A stretch of 61,461 bases of DNA, taken from positions 1-61,461 of the forward strand of contig JAJEBS010000292.1 of the NCBI GenBank assembly GCA_022822425.1, in the 5' to 3' direction. The number at the start of each line of letters is the position of its first letter. Positions within the stretch are counted from its first letter, which is position 1. The translations under genes were made by a program, and so were the position numbers. Source of the DNA: Gemmatimonadota bacterium. Lineage in GTDB: Bacteria > Gemmatimonadota > Gemmatimonadetes > Longimicrobiales > Gaopeijiaceae. Positions 16,390 through 24,043 of this stretch are shown here, in pieces. The notes below the pieces were generated by a model, which was given only the letters and a program-made list of their open reading frames with translations, was not told where the DNA came from and searched no databases.

Positions 16390-17496
16390 GGCCGATCGTG
16401 CCTCCGTGAGCGCAGTGCGAGGTACAGCTCTTCCGTTTGGTTGGCTGATGTCTCGCGCGAGGCGAAAACCATGCATGTTGTAGCGGTTACTCCAGGGGCC
16501 CGGGTGGTAGAAGGTGCGGTGGGCAGCCGTTACGGCCCACGAATACGACGACCATGTACCGTCTCGCCTCACCGGTCGGATGCAGGTGCCGTCCTGCCAC
16601 CACGGCGATTCCTCTATCCTCGCAGAGCCATCGCCGGGATTCCCTTCATGTGTGTCATTCCAGCAGTCTGCAACCCACTCCCGAGCATTCCCGATTACGT
16701 CGTGGAGCCCGAAGGGATTGGCTGGAAACGATCCAGCAGGGGTGGTGTGGTTGTCCGATCGGCCTGGACAACCCTCACAGGTCACCATGCCGGCGCCGGG
16801 CCCGTCCCCCCAATAGCGCGTTGTCGTCGTGCCGCCTCGGGCGGCGTATTCCCACTCCGCCTCGCTGGGCAGGCGGTAGGTCTGACCCGTGAGTTCGCTG
16901 ATCCACGTGACGTACTGGTCGACATCGGGATGGGCGAGGTTGATCACCGGCCGGTCGCCGCGTCCCCAGCCGTTGTCATCGGGCACGTATGTGCACCCTC
17001 CGGCGTCAATGCAGAGGTCCCATTCCCCGAACGTCACTTCATACTTTCCGATGGCGAAGGAATACGCGATTCGCACTTCGGTAGGCGGTCTCTGCGCCTC
17101 CACCATCCACTCAGGTTGCGGCGGGTTCCCGGGATCCGGCCTCTCGTGCGCGCCTCGGCCCATCACGAACTCGCCCGGAGGCAGTTCCACCATCAGCGGA
17201 CATTCCGGGCAGTCACGAAACTCGTGAAATCCGGAAGAGGTCGGGATCTGCGGGTTGACGACTGCGCCGGTCTCCCTTGAAGCGTCAATGGCCGTAACCT
17301 GTTCGTCCGGTTCGAAGTTGGCGATTCCCGTCACGCCTGCGGAGTCGCGAGCAAGTGCGGATTGCTCGTCGCGAGGCATCGGCTCGCACGCGCCGGTGGT
17401 CAGCGCCAGCATGGCGGCGATCCATGGAGTGGCTGTTGGAGGTGGATGGCCCCAAGGGGCGTCGCATGGCGGGATGGCTCGCGTTCTCTTGTGCAT
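16357..17496 (-). CDS. FGE/SUMF1-like lipoprotein, duplicate lacking the propeller
   Basis: 379 aa from ATG 17496, with GGAG nine bases upstream. It repeats the leader of the 704-aa neighbour (hydrophobic run ending T-G-A-C, then R-D-S-A-G-V-T) and jumps directly to I-P-T-S-S-G-F-H-E-F-R-D-C-P-E-C. The roughly 330-residue propeller is absent. The FGE part is highly similar throughout (P-P-G-E-F-V-M-G, K-Y-E-V-T, L-P-S-E-A-E-W-E-Y). The G-G-F-W equivalent is D-G-T-W with no cysteine. An indel shifts the 3' end, so the protein reads about ten residues into a relic of padR. Probably exported; whether still functional is uncertain. Confidence 0.72.
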   Translation of the reverse strand: MHKRTRAIPPCDAPWGHPPPTATPWIAAMLALTTGACEPMPRDEQSALARDSAGVTGIANFEPDEQVTAIDASRETGAVVNPQIPTSSGFHEFRDCPECPLMVELPPGEFVMGRGAHERPDPGNPPQPEWMVEAQRPPTEVRIAYSFAIGKYEVTFGEWDLCIDAGGCTYVPDDNGWGRGDRPVINLAHPDVDQYVTWISELTGQTYRLPSEAEWEYAARGGTTTTRYWGDGPGAGMVTCEGCPGRSDNHTTPAGSFPANPFGLHDVIGNAREWVADCWNDTHEGNPGDGSARIEESPWWQDGTCIRPVRRDGTWSSYSWAVTAAHRTFYHPGPWSNRYNMHGFRLARDISQPNGRAVPRTALTEARSAMNKPGLAVRP

Positions 17497-17513
17497 TGCG
17501 GAATCTCCGGCGT

Positions 17514-17553
17514 GCTATCGATGATCGTTATTACGACTCACAACATATCGATA
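17514..17553. promoter_or_regulatory. AT-rich TATCGAT-containing upstream region, possible operator
   Basis: Upstream of the short FGE gene (start 17496) the DNA turns AT-rich and contains TATCGAT at 17516-17522 and the palindrome TATCGATA at 17546-17553, 30 bp apart. The region upstream of the long copy (16089-16165) has related TATCGA and TCGATA elements. Because a PadR regulator belongs to the same duplicated locus, these are candidate PadR sites. This is inference from position and symmetry only; no clear -35/-10 pair stands out. Confidence 0.35.
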
Positions 17554-17617
17554 CACGACATGTAGTGACAAGACTCCCAACCTCAATGCCCGCAACAGGA
17601 TCCTGATCCGCGCCCAC

Positions 17618-17663
17618 CTGCCATTTTGGCAGACTCACCAATTGCCACCTGACAAAATGGCAG
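17618..17663. repeat. 46-bp hairpin repeat, copy 2
   Basis: CTGCCATTTTGGCAG at 17618-17632 is a palindrome with 6-bp arms. CTGACAAAATGGCAG at 17649-17663 is its reverse complement except for one base, leaving a 16-nt spacer with TCACC. It is the same structure as at 7536-7582, with one 15-mer identical and almost the same spacing (31 versus 32 bp centre to centre). It lies 15 bp after the dctM stop on the minus strand and about 120 bp upstream of the short FGE gene. It could end the TRAP transcript, be a mobile palindromic repeat, or bind a dimeric regulator twice on one DNA face. Confidence 0.75.
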
Positions 17664-17678
17664 ACGTGAGCGCGTCCG

Positions 17679-18962
17679 CTACCGGTAGAACAGCTCCACC
17701 AGGCTCATCGGCACGACCGGGAGGTAGGTCACCATCACCAGCACGGCCAGCAGCACCGCCACGAACCAGACGTTGACCTTGCTGACGTCCCAGATGTCGG
17801 CCTTCGCCACCGAGCACGCGGTCACCAGCACGCTGGCCACCGGGGGGGTCTGCTGCCCGATCCCCAGATTGAGGGTCACCACCAGACCGAAGTGCACCGG
17901 GTCGATGCCGGCCGCGTGCACGAGCGGCATCACCACGGGCACGACCAGGATGATGGCGGCGGCGGAGTGCAGGAAGAGCCCGATCGCCAGGAAGAACACG
18001 TTCAGCAGCGCGAGGATGGCCCAGCGCGACTCGGTGATGCCGATGATGCTGTCCGCCACCCGCTGCGGCACCTGGGCCTCGGTGAGGTAGTCGCCCAGCA
18101 GGGCCGAGGTGGCCACCAGCAGCATGACCACGGCGGTCTGAACGCCCCCGTCGAGGGCGGCCCGGCGCAGCGCGGCCAGGTCGATTTCCCGGTAGATGAT
18201 CCCGCCCACCACCAGGGCGGCCACGACCGCCAGCCCGGCTCCCTCGGTGGCGGTGACCCATCCGGTGAAGATGCCGCCCAGGATGATCACCGGGAGGAGG
18301 AGCGCCCAGCCCGCGTCGCGGAAGGTGGTCCAGACGCGTTTCAGCTGAAACGTGTGCTCCACCGGAAAGCCGTTTCGGAGCGCCAGCACGTACGCCACCG
18401 CCATCAGCAGGATGCCGCCGACGACGCCGGGCACCACCCCGGCGACGAACAGTTCGACGATGGAGCTCTCCGACATCACCCCGTAGATGATCATGGGGAT
18501 GGATGGAGGGATGATGACCGCGAGCGTCGCCGAGGACGAGGTGACCGCAGCCGCGAACGGCGTCGAGTAGCCCCGCTTCTTCATCGCCGGGATGAGGATC
18601 GACCCCAGCGCGGCCACGTCCGCCACCGCGGAGCCGGAGATCTCGGCGAAGAAGAGGGACGCCGATATCGACACCATGGCCAGCCCGCCGCGGATGGCGC
18701 CGAAGAGGGCGGAGGCGAAGGCGATCAGGCGGCGCGAGATGCCGGTCGCGTTCATGATCGCGCCCGCGAGGATGAAGAGCGGGATCGCGATCAGCGGGAA
18801 GGAAGTGGCGCCGGTAAAGAGCACGAGACCGGCGTTGGGAATCGCCGCGGCCCCGGAGGTCACCACCATCGCGATCAGCGCGATGACCCCCAGGGCGACC
18901 GCGATGGGCACGTTGATCGTCACCAGCGCGATCATCCCCAGGAACATCAGCAGCAGGGTCAC
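17679..18962 (-). CDS. dctM: TRAP transporter large permease (DctM)
   Basis: 427 aa from GTG 18962, the normal DctM length. The GTG overlaps the DctQ stop (GTGA). About a dozen hydrophobic segments span the whole protein. Family signatures: G-A-T-S-F-P-L-I-A-I-P-L-F-I-L-A-G, G-G-L-A-M-V-S-I-S-A-S-L-F-F-A-E-I-S-G-S-A-V-A-D, I-P-P-S-I-P-M-I-I-Y-G and the late G-I-G-Q-Q-T-P-P-V-A-S. It forms the Na+-driven channel of a tripartite transporter for a carboxylate or similar small solute. The binding protein is encoded 3.5 kb away on the same strand (23032-24024). Confidence 0.95.
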   Translation of the reverse strand: MTLLLMFLGMIALVTINVPIAVALGVIALIAMVVTSGAAAIPNAGLVLFTGATSFPLIAIPLFILAGAIMNATGISRRLIAFASALFGAIRGGLAMVSISASLFFAEISGSAVADVAALGSILIPAMKKRGYSTPFAAAVTSSSATLAVIIPPSIPMIIYGVMSESSIVELFVAGVVPGVVGGILLMAVAYVLALRNGFPVEHTFQLKRVWTTFRDAGWALLLPVIILGGIFTGWVTATEGAGLAVVAALVVGGIIYREIDLAALRRAALDGGVQTAVVMLLVATSALLGDYLTEAQVPQRVADSIIGITESRWAILALLNVFFLAIGLFLHSAAAIILVVPVVMPLVHAAGIDPVHFGLVVTLNLGIGQQTPPVASVLVTACSVAKADIWDVSKVNVWFVAVLLAVLVMVTYLPVVPMSLVELFYR

Positions 18963-19543
18963 GGGCCGCCCTCGCTCGGGGCTTCGGCTGCCGGCCGACC
19001 GCTGCCGGTGCCCGCGGCAGCCTCCGGGCTCGACCCGCCGCCCTCGCCGGAGACCGAAGGCGCCTCCGGGCTGGCCCCGCCACCCGCACGCAGCATCTCC
19101 GGCAGGCTCAGCAGCTGCGCGATGACGAAGAGCACACTGCCGATGGGGATGACGGATTGTGTCAGGCGCGTGGGCACCCACGGCAGGCTCACCATGCCGG
19201 AGCCCTCCAGGATGACCAGCACCCGCCACCCCGCCCACGCCGCGATCAGGAAGAACGCGATCACCACCGCCTCCCCCGCGACCACGACCGGAAGCCGCCA
19301 CCGCTGGCCGAGCCGCCGCACCAGGTTGGGGAACCCGATGTGGGCGCGCTTGAGGGCCGCCAGCGCCGCCCCGTAGTACGTCAGCCAGGCCAGCAGGATG
19401 GACGCCACCTCGTCGTACCACACCAGAGCCGCCCCGAACTTGCGGAAGCCCACGCCCATGACGACCACCACGGCCAGGGCCGCGACCAGCACGAGCACGA
19501 TGGCCTCGAGCAGGCGCTCGAAGCGGGTGCGCAACGTGGTCAT
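18959..19543 (-). CDS. dctQ: TRAP transporter small permease (DctQ)
   Basis: 194 aa from ATG 19543 (M-T-T-L-R-T-R-F-E-R-L-L-E-A); the frame is open further upstream but without homology. Four hydrophobic segments, with the DctQ hallmark F-R-K-F-G-A-A-L-V-W-Y-D-E-V-A-S-I-L-L-A-W-L-T-Y-Y-G-A at about residues 34-60 and L-K-R-A-H-I-G-F just after. A low-complexity Gly/Pro/Ser/Glu tail of about 40 residues follows the last helix, which is unusual for DctQ. It overlaps dctM by 4 nt. Upstream lies a divergently transcribed insert rather than dctP. Confidence 0.9.
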   Translation of the reverse strand: MTTLRTRFERLLEAIVLVLVAALAVVVVMGVGFRKFGAALVWYDEVASILLAWLTYYGAALAALKRAHIGFPNLVRRLGQRWRLPVVVAGEAVVIAFFLIAAWAGWRVLVILEGSGMVSLPWVPTRLTQSVIPIGSVLFVIAQLLSLPEMLRAGGGASPEAPSVSGEGGGSSPEAAAGTGSGRPAAEAPSEGGP

Positions 19544-19725
19544 GGGCAGGGTGGTCAGGGAGCTTCTCCGGGGAAGTCGGGCGCGATCACCGGAGCAGCA
19601 TCCGCGATCTTCGCCCGCCGGGCAAGTGTATTTGCGGTGTTGCCGGACTCCGACCCACGCCACATCGCCATGTTTTACCGGGGACTGCGGCGGGCAAGTC
19701 CCGCACCGAAACCTGGCATCGCAAG

Positions 19726-20472
19726 ATGAGGAGGCATCTCCTGCTGCGACCTCGGCTGGACACACTCTCCCATCATCAGCGGCGCGTGCTCGCGGAGCTT
19801 GGGGCGACGCCGGACGGTTTCGTGCTCTACGGCGGAGCCGCGCTCGCGCTCCGGCTGGCGCATCGCAGGCCGGACGCATTCGGCTTCCTGTCGGCGCAGC
19901 CATTCGATCCTCTTCGGCTCCTCGACACCGTCCCGTACCTGCGCGACGCCGAGGTCATCCGGCGTGGCAGGGACACGCTCACGTGCCTTGTGGATCGTGG
20001 TGGAATCGTGCGCGTCTCCTTCGCCGGCGGGGTGAGCAGCCGTGTGGAGGATCCGGACTTCGCCGAGCCGCCTGGCATCAGGGTCGCCTCCCTGGTGGAC
20101 CTGGCGGCCACCACGGTCCAGGCTGTGGGGACCCGCTCCCGTGCGACGGACCACCTCGACATCGATGCCCTCCTGCGGCTGGGCGAAATCCCCATGAGGC
20201 GCGCGTTCGGCGCGGCCGCCGCCGTGTTCGGCGATCGATTCGACCTGCCCGCCACGCTGAACGCGCTCACCTCCTTCCGCGACGGCGATCTGCACCGGGT
20301 GCCCGGGTCGGTGCGCAAGCGGCTGGCCCGGGCGGCGGACGGGGTCGATCCGGACCGCCTCCCGCAACTGGCCGTGCGTCCCGGGCTGCAGCCCGCCCGG
20401 AGGCCGCATGCCCGGCCCGCCGGAGACTCCGCATCCGCCCGGTCGCTGCCCGTACGAAGACGGCGGGGTTAG
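19726..20472 (+). CDS. AbiEii/AbiGii-type nucleotidyltransferase-like protein
   Basis: 248 aa. The N-terminal part has the AbiEii/AbiGii-toxin fold pattern: L-Y-G-G-A-A-L-A-L-R-L-A-H-R-R at about residues 34-48, followed by P-D-A-F-G-F-L-S. The family normally reads G-G-T-A-L-A-L-x-x-x-H-R-x-S-x-D-x-D-F, with two catalytic aspartates. Here one aspartate position is glycine and the serine is proline, so transferase activity may be lost. The C-terminal 45 residues are Arg/Pro/Ala-rich and probably disordered. No AbiEi-like antitoxin is adjacent. It sits in the segment that separates the TRAP genes. Confidence 0.6.
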   Translation: MRRHLLLRPRLDTLSHHQRRVLAELGATPDGFVLYGGAALALRLAHRRPDAFGFLSAQPFDPLRLLDTVPYLRDAEVIRRGRDTLTCLVDRGGIVRVSFAGGVSSRVEDPDFAEPPGIRVASLVDLAATTVQAVGTRSRATDHLDIDALLRLGEIPMRRAFGAAAAVFGDRFDLPATLNALTSFRDGDLHRVPGSVRKRLARAADGVDPDRLPQLAVRPGLQPARRPHARPAGDSASARSLPVRRRRG

Positions 20473-20647
20473 AAGGCCTCGGTCCCCCGGGCGGGCCGCG
20501 AGCCGAAGATGAGGCTCTGACCCCGCTCCTCCTGCTGGGCGTGCCGCCTCGCAGGCCGCCGTTGCTGACGCGATACGCGTGTTATGGGTAGATTGCGCCG
20601 ATGCAGACTTCTGACCATGGGAACCGCGCGCCTTCCCGCATGAGACC

Positions 20648-22867
20648 GTGACCGGGTCATCCCCGCTGCGCAGTCTCGCGTCGGAGGTCTACGCGGACAC
20701 CCTTTCGCCGAAGGCCCTGCCGGCGCTGGCGGCCGGGCTTACCTCCGGCCTGGGCCTGGTCGCGTCCCAGGTCGCCTTCGGGAGCCTCATTTTCTCGGGC
20801 GCCCTGGCTCCCTACTCCTCTCAGGGCGTCGGCCTGGTGCTCTTCGGCAACTTCGCCGCCTGTCTCGTCATCGCGCTCGCAGGGGGCTTTCGCGGGGCGA
20901 TATCGGGACTGTCTCCCGCGCTCGTGATCGTGATGGCGCTGATCGGAGCCACGATGCCGGCGGACGGCGAAGCGCTGTTTGCGACCACCGTGGCGGCGCT
21001 CATGATCGGCGCGGTCGCGACCGGGGCGTGCTTTCTCCTGATTGGGCGATACCGGCTCGCCAACCTGGTGCGTTTCGTGCCCTATCCGGTCGCGGGCGGT
21101 TTCGTAACCGGCATCGGCGTCGCGGTGTGCCTGTCCGCCATGTCCATGATGGGCGTGGATCCGGACTGGCGCGCGATTCCGGCGCTCCTGCAGTCCTCGG
21201 AGTTGTGGAAGTGGAGCCCGGGCGCAGCGTTCGGGATCACCCTCTATCTCGCGATGAAGCGCTGGGGCCACCCGCTCATCCTTCCCGCCAGCGTCGTGGT
21301 GGGCGTCGGTGGATTCCATCTCGTGCTCGCCGCGTTCGCCATCTCCGGCGAGGAGGCGAGGGCGGCGGGCCTCCTTCTGACGAGCACCGCGCAAGGTGGC
21401 CTGTGGCCGGCGTTCGCGCCCGGCGACCTGGGGCAGGTGGACTGGGCGGCGATGGCGACACAGCTCCCGACCCTGCTCGCGCTGGTGCTGGTCGCCCTCA
21501 TCGTCGTGATCATGAACCTCGCCGGCCTCGAGATGGCGGCCAACGAGGACCTGAACTGGGACCGCGAGTTCAGCGCGGCGGGGCTCGCCAGCGTGCTGGC
21601 GGGGCTCGGCGGCGGCACCGCGGCGAGCATGATCGTGCCCGCGTCGCTGCGCAGCAAGCTGTTCGGGGCCGGCACCCGCCTGACCGGCGTCGTCACCGCC
21701 CTCGTCATCGCAGCCGCCGTGTTCCTGGGCGGGGGGATGCTGGAACTGGTCCCCGTGCCGTTCGTGGGAGGCATGCTGTTTTTCGCCGGCGCCGGCATGC
21801 TCGACCAGGGGCTCGTGATGAGCCGCAAGCGGCTGCCCTGGTCGGAGTACGGCATCATCGTGCTGATCGGCGTGGTCATCGTCGCCTTCGGGCTGCTTGA
21901 GGCCGTGGGCGCCGGGATGCTGGCCACGCTCATGTTCTTCACCGTGCGCCTGAGCCGCGTGGACCCGATCGGATCGCGCTTCACCGCCCGCGAACGCAGC
22001 AGCACGGCGGCACGTTCGGTCCCGGATCGCGCGATCCTGCTCGAGGAGGGTGAGCGCGTGCTCGCGTACCGGCTGCGCGGCTACGTCTTCTTTGGAAGCG
22101 TCTACCCCCTCGCCGACGATCTAAGGGCAGCCCTTGGCGGCGATCCCCGTCCCACCTGCCTGATGCTGGACTTCGGGGAGGTCTCCGGCTTCGACTACTC
22201 GGCGGTGAACGTCCTGGCCAGGTTCGTCCAATCGGCGAACGCGGCGCGCGTGGAGGTGGTGCTGAGTGCGCCGTCCGCGCAGCTGAGGATCGGTCTGGAG
22301 CGCAACCTCCCCGCCGCCGAGTTCGCCGCGGTGCGGATCGAGCCGAATGCGGACCGCGCCCTGGAATACTGCGAGGAGACCGTGATTGCGGCGTGGAAGT
22401 CCCACGCCAGAGCTGTCGACGAGCGCCGGGTCTCGCTGTTCCGGCGCTCCGCCGGCGACCTCGAGCGCCATCTGGAGCGCCAGATTCGCTTCGAGGACCT
22501 GATGGACGAGCTTCGCGGCTGGTTGAGTCCGCGCCGATATGCTGCGGGGGAGCCCCTCGCCGGGCGCGAGGTGCCGAACGAAGGCCTGCAGCTGCTGACC
22601 TCCGGCCGGGCCTCCGCACACGATGCCGGGGGCAGGCGCTCCCGGCAGTACGGCCCCGGCGCCGCGATCTGGCCGGCCGACCCGTCGGACGAGGATGCGC
22701 CCACGGTGACCGCGGACGGGTCCTGCGAGACGATGTTGCTGACGCCGCCCGCCCGGCACCGGTTGGAGGAACTCGAGGAGCGGCTGGCGCTCAGGCTGTA
22801 TCGATACCTGCTGGCCGGACGCTTCGAGGCAGGGGCGGGAGACTCCCGCCCGGCGGGAGCCGAATGA
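20648..22867 (+). CDS. SulP-family anion transporter with STAS and C-terminal regulatory domain
   Basis: 739 aa from GTG 20648. Residues ~20-445 contain 10-12 membrane segments with SulP features: A-G-L-T-S-G-L-G-L-V-A-S-Q-V-A-F-G, G-G-F-R-G-A-I-S-G-L-S-P-A-L and R-L-T-G-V-V-T-A-L. A STAS domain follows at ~455-575 (I-L-L-E-E-G-E-R-V-L, D-F-G-E-V-S-G-F-D-Y-S-A-V). The final ~140 residues (P-R-R-Y-A-A-G-E-P-L-A, then G-L-Q-L-L-T-S-G-R) look like a cyclic-nucleotide-binding-type jelly roll, without a clear phosphate-binding cassette. This layout is found in large bacterial SulP proteins; the substrate (sulfate, bicarbonate or another anion) cannot be told. Confidence 0.9.
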   Translation: MTGSSPLRSLASEVYADTLSPKALPALAAGLTSGLGLVASQVAFGSLIFSGALAPYSSQGVGLVLFGNFAACLVIALAGGFRGAISGLSPALVIVMALIGATMPADGEALFATTVAALMIGAVATGACFLLIGRYRLANLVRFVPYPVAGGFVTGIGVAVCLSAMSMMGVDPDWRAIPALLQSSELWKWSPGAAFGITLYLAMKRWGHPLILPASVVVGVGGFHLVLAAFAISGEEARAAGLLLTSTAQGGLWPAFAPGDLGQVDWAAMATQLPTLLALVLVALIVVIMNLAGLEMAANEDLNWDREFSAAGLASVLAGLGGGTAASMIVPASLRSKLFGAGTRLTGVVTALVIAAAVFLGGGMLELVPVPFVGGMLFFAGAGMLDQGLVMSRKRLPWSEYGIIVLIGVVIVAFGLLEAVGAGMLATLMFFTVRLSRVDPIGSRFTARERSSTAARSVPDRAILLEEGERVLAYRLRGYVFFGSVYPLADDLRAALGGDPRPTCLMLDFGEVSGFDYSAVNVLARFVQSANAARVEVVLSAPSAQLRIGLERNLPAAEFAAVRIEPNADRALEYCEETVIAAWKSHARAVDERRVSLFRRSAGDLERHLERQIRFEDLMDELRGWLSPRRYAAGEPLAGREVPNEGLQLLTSGRASAHDAGGRRSRQYGPGAAIWPADPSDEDAPTVTADGSCETMLLTPPARHRLEELEERLALRLYRYLLAGRFEAGAGDSRPAGAE

Positions 22868-22896
22868 GGAGCCCCCGGAGGAAGGCCCGGTAGGCG

Positions 22897-22998
22897 TCAG
22901 CGGCGGGCCGGCAGCGTGATGAAGCCCGCCACCATGAAGTGGCGGTCGAGCGTGAGCGCTCCCTGGATGCCCAGTTCGGTCATCACCACTCTGCGTGG
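22897..22998 (-). pseudogene. VapC/PIN-domain toxin, C-terminal remnant
   Basis: A short minus-strand frame ending at 22897 encodes V-V-M-T-E-L-G-I-Q-G-A-L-T-L-D, then R-H-F-M-V-A-G-F-I-T-L-P-A. This matches the last 30 residues of PIN-domain VapC toxins (x-M-x-E-L-G-I-x-x-A-L-T-x-D-x-H-F-x-x-A-G-F), including the acidic residue of the active site. Upstream the frame has no PIN N-terminus and no antitoxin. It lies in the 164 bp between the SulP gene and dctP and is best read as the scar of a lost toxin-antitoxin module. Confidence 0.65.
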
Positions 22999-23031
22999 GA
23001 GCCTCGCGGACCGCCTTGAGAAATGCCGAGG

Positions 23032-24024
23032 CTAGCCCGCCAACTCCCCCACCCTTCGCACCAGTTCGCCGCCCCCGTCGACGTCGTCCGCGAACTCCTG
23101 GTAGATAGCGTCGCTGGCGTCGCGGAACCGCGCCCGGTCGGCCTCGTTCACCTCGATGCCGGCGGCGCGCAGCTCCTCCAGCAGTTCCGCGTCCATGCGC
23201 GCGGCGGTCTCGTAGACGAATGCCTGCATCTCGCGCGCGGTGTCCTCGAGGATGGCGCGTACCTCCTCCGGCAGCCGCTGCCAGCGCGCTTCGCCCACGG
23301 TCACGAACGCGGGCGTGTACACGTGCCCGGTAAGCGACAGGTACGACTGCACCTCGTGCAGCTTGGCCGAGGCGATCTGCGCCAGCGGGTTTTCCTGTCC
23401 GTCCATCACCCCGGTCTGCAGCGCGACGAAGACCTCGGCCAGGGGCATGGGCGTGGGGTTGGCGCCGTAGGCCTGGAAGAGCTTGACCCGCCAGACCCCG
23501 CGCGGGGTGCGCAGCTTGATGCCCGCGAGGTCCTCCGGCGCGCGGATCGGGCGCGCGTTGTTGGTGATGTGGCGGAAGCCGTTCTCCCACAGCGCGAGGA
23601 TGCGGTAGCCCTCGGCTTCGGCGAGCGGGGCCAGATGATCCCAGAAGACATCCTCCTCGATGCGCTTCATGTGCTCCCGGTCCTGCACCAGGTAGGGCAT
23701 CTCGAAGAGCCCGAAGCCGTCGATGACCGACGACATCACCGTGGACGGCAGCGACATCTCCACGGTGCCCAGCTTGAGCTTCTGCAGCAGCACGTCGTCG
23801 CCCCCGAGCTGGCTCGAACCGTAGACGATGACGCGTCCGGCGTCGCCCAGGCGCTCGTTGGCGCGCTCGGCGAATTCGTTCGCCACGATGTCGTAGAGGG
23901 ACTCGGGGGCGCCCACATGTCCCAGGCGGATCTCGACGGGGCCGGTGTCGTCGCCGGGGGCGCACGCGGACAGGACGCAGACGGCGAGCAGGGCGGGCGC
24001 CACAATATGCTTCCGGGACATCAT
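23032..24024 (-). CDS. dctP: TRAP transporter solute-binding protein (DctP)
   Basis: 330 aa from ATG 24024, chosen because GGAGAAAG lies just upstream; the frame extends a further nine codons and there is an adjacent ATG at 24021. Lipoprotein-type signal with lipobox L-S-A-C. DctP hallmarks are E-I-R-L-G-H-V-G-A, then I-V-V-N-E-F-like A-N-E-F-A-E-R-A-N-E-R-L, S-S-Q-L-G-G-D, L-R-T-P-R-G-V-W (with the substrate-contacting arginine), and G-V-M-D-G-Q-E-N-P. It lies 20 bp after the aminotransferase gene on the same strand, suggesting that the imported acid feeds that enzyme. The cognate membrane genes (17679-19543) are displaced by an insert. Confidence 0.93.
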   Translation of the reverse strand: MMSRKHIVAPALLAVCVLSACAPGDDTGPVEIRLGHVGAPESLYDIVANEFAERANERLGDAGRVIVYGSSQLGGDDVLLQKLKLGTVEMSLPSTVMSSVIDGFGLFEMPYLVQDREHMKRIEEDVFWDHLAPLAEAEGYRILALWENGFRHITNNARPIRAPEDLAGIKLRTPRGVWRVKLFQAYGANPTPMPLAEVFVALQTGVMDGQENPLAQIASAKLHEVQSYLSLTGHVYTPAFVTVGEARWQRLPEEVRAILEDTAREMQAFVYETAARMDAELLEELRAAGIEVNEADRARFRDASDAIYQEFADDVDGGGELVRRVGELAG

Positions 24025-24043
24025 CTTTCTCCAGCGTGTGATA

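Noticed and set aside
17618-17663. Interpretation as a sigma-54 promoter or a CIRCE heat-shock operator
   Set aside because: The TGGCA-N7-TTGC spacing of sigma-54 and the CIRCE sequence are both absent; symmetry and location suit a hairpin repeat better.
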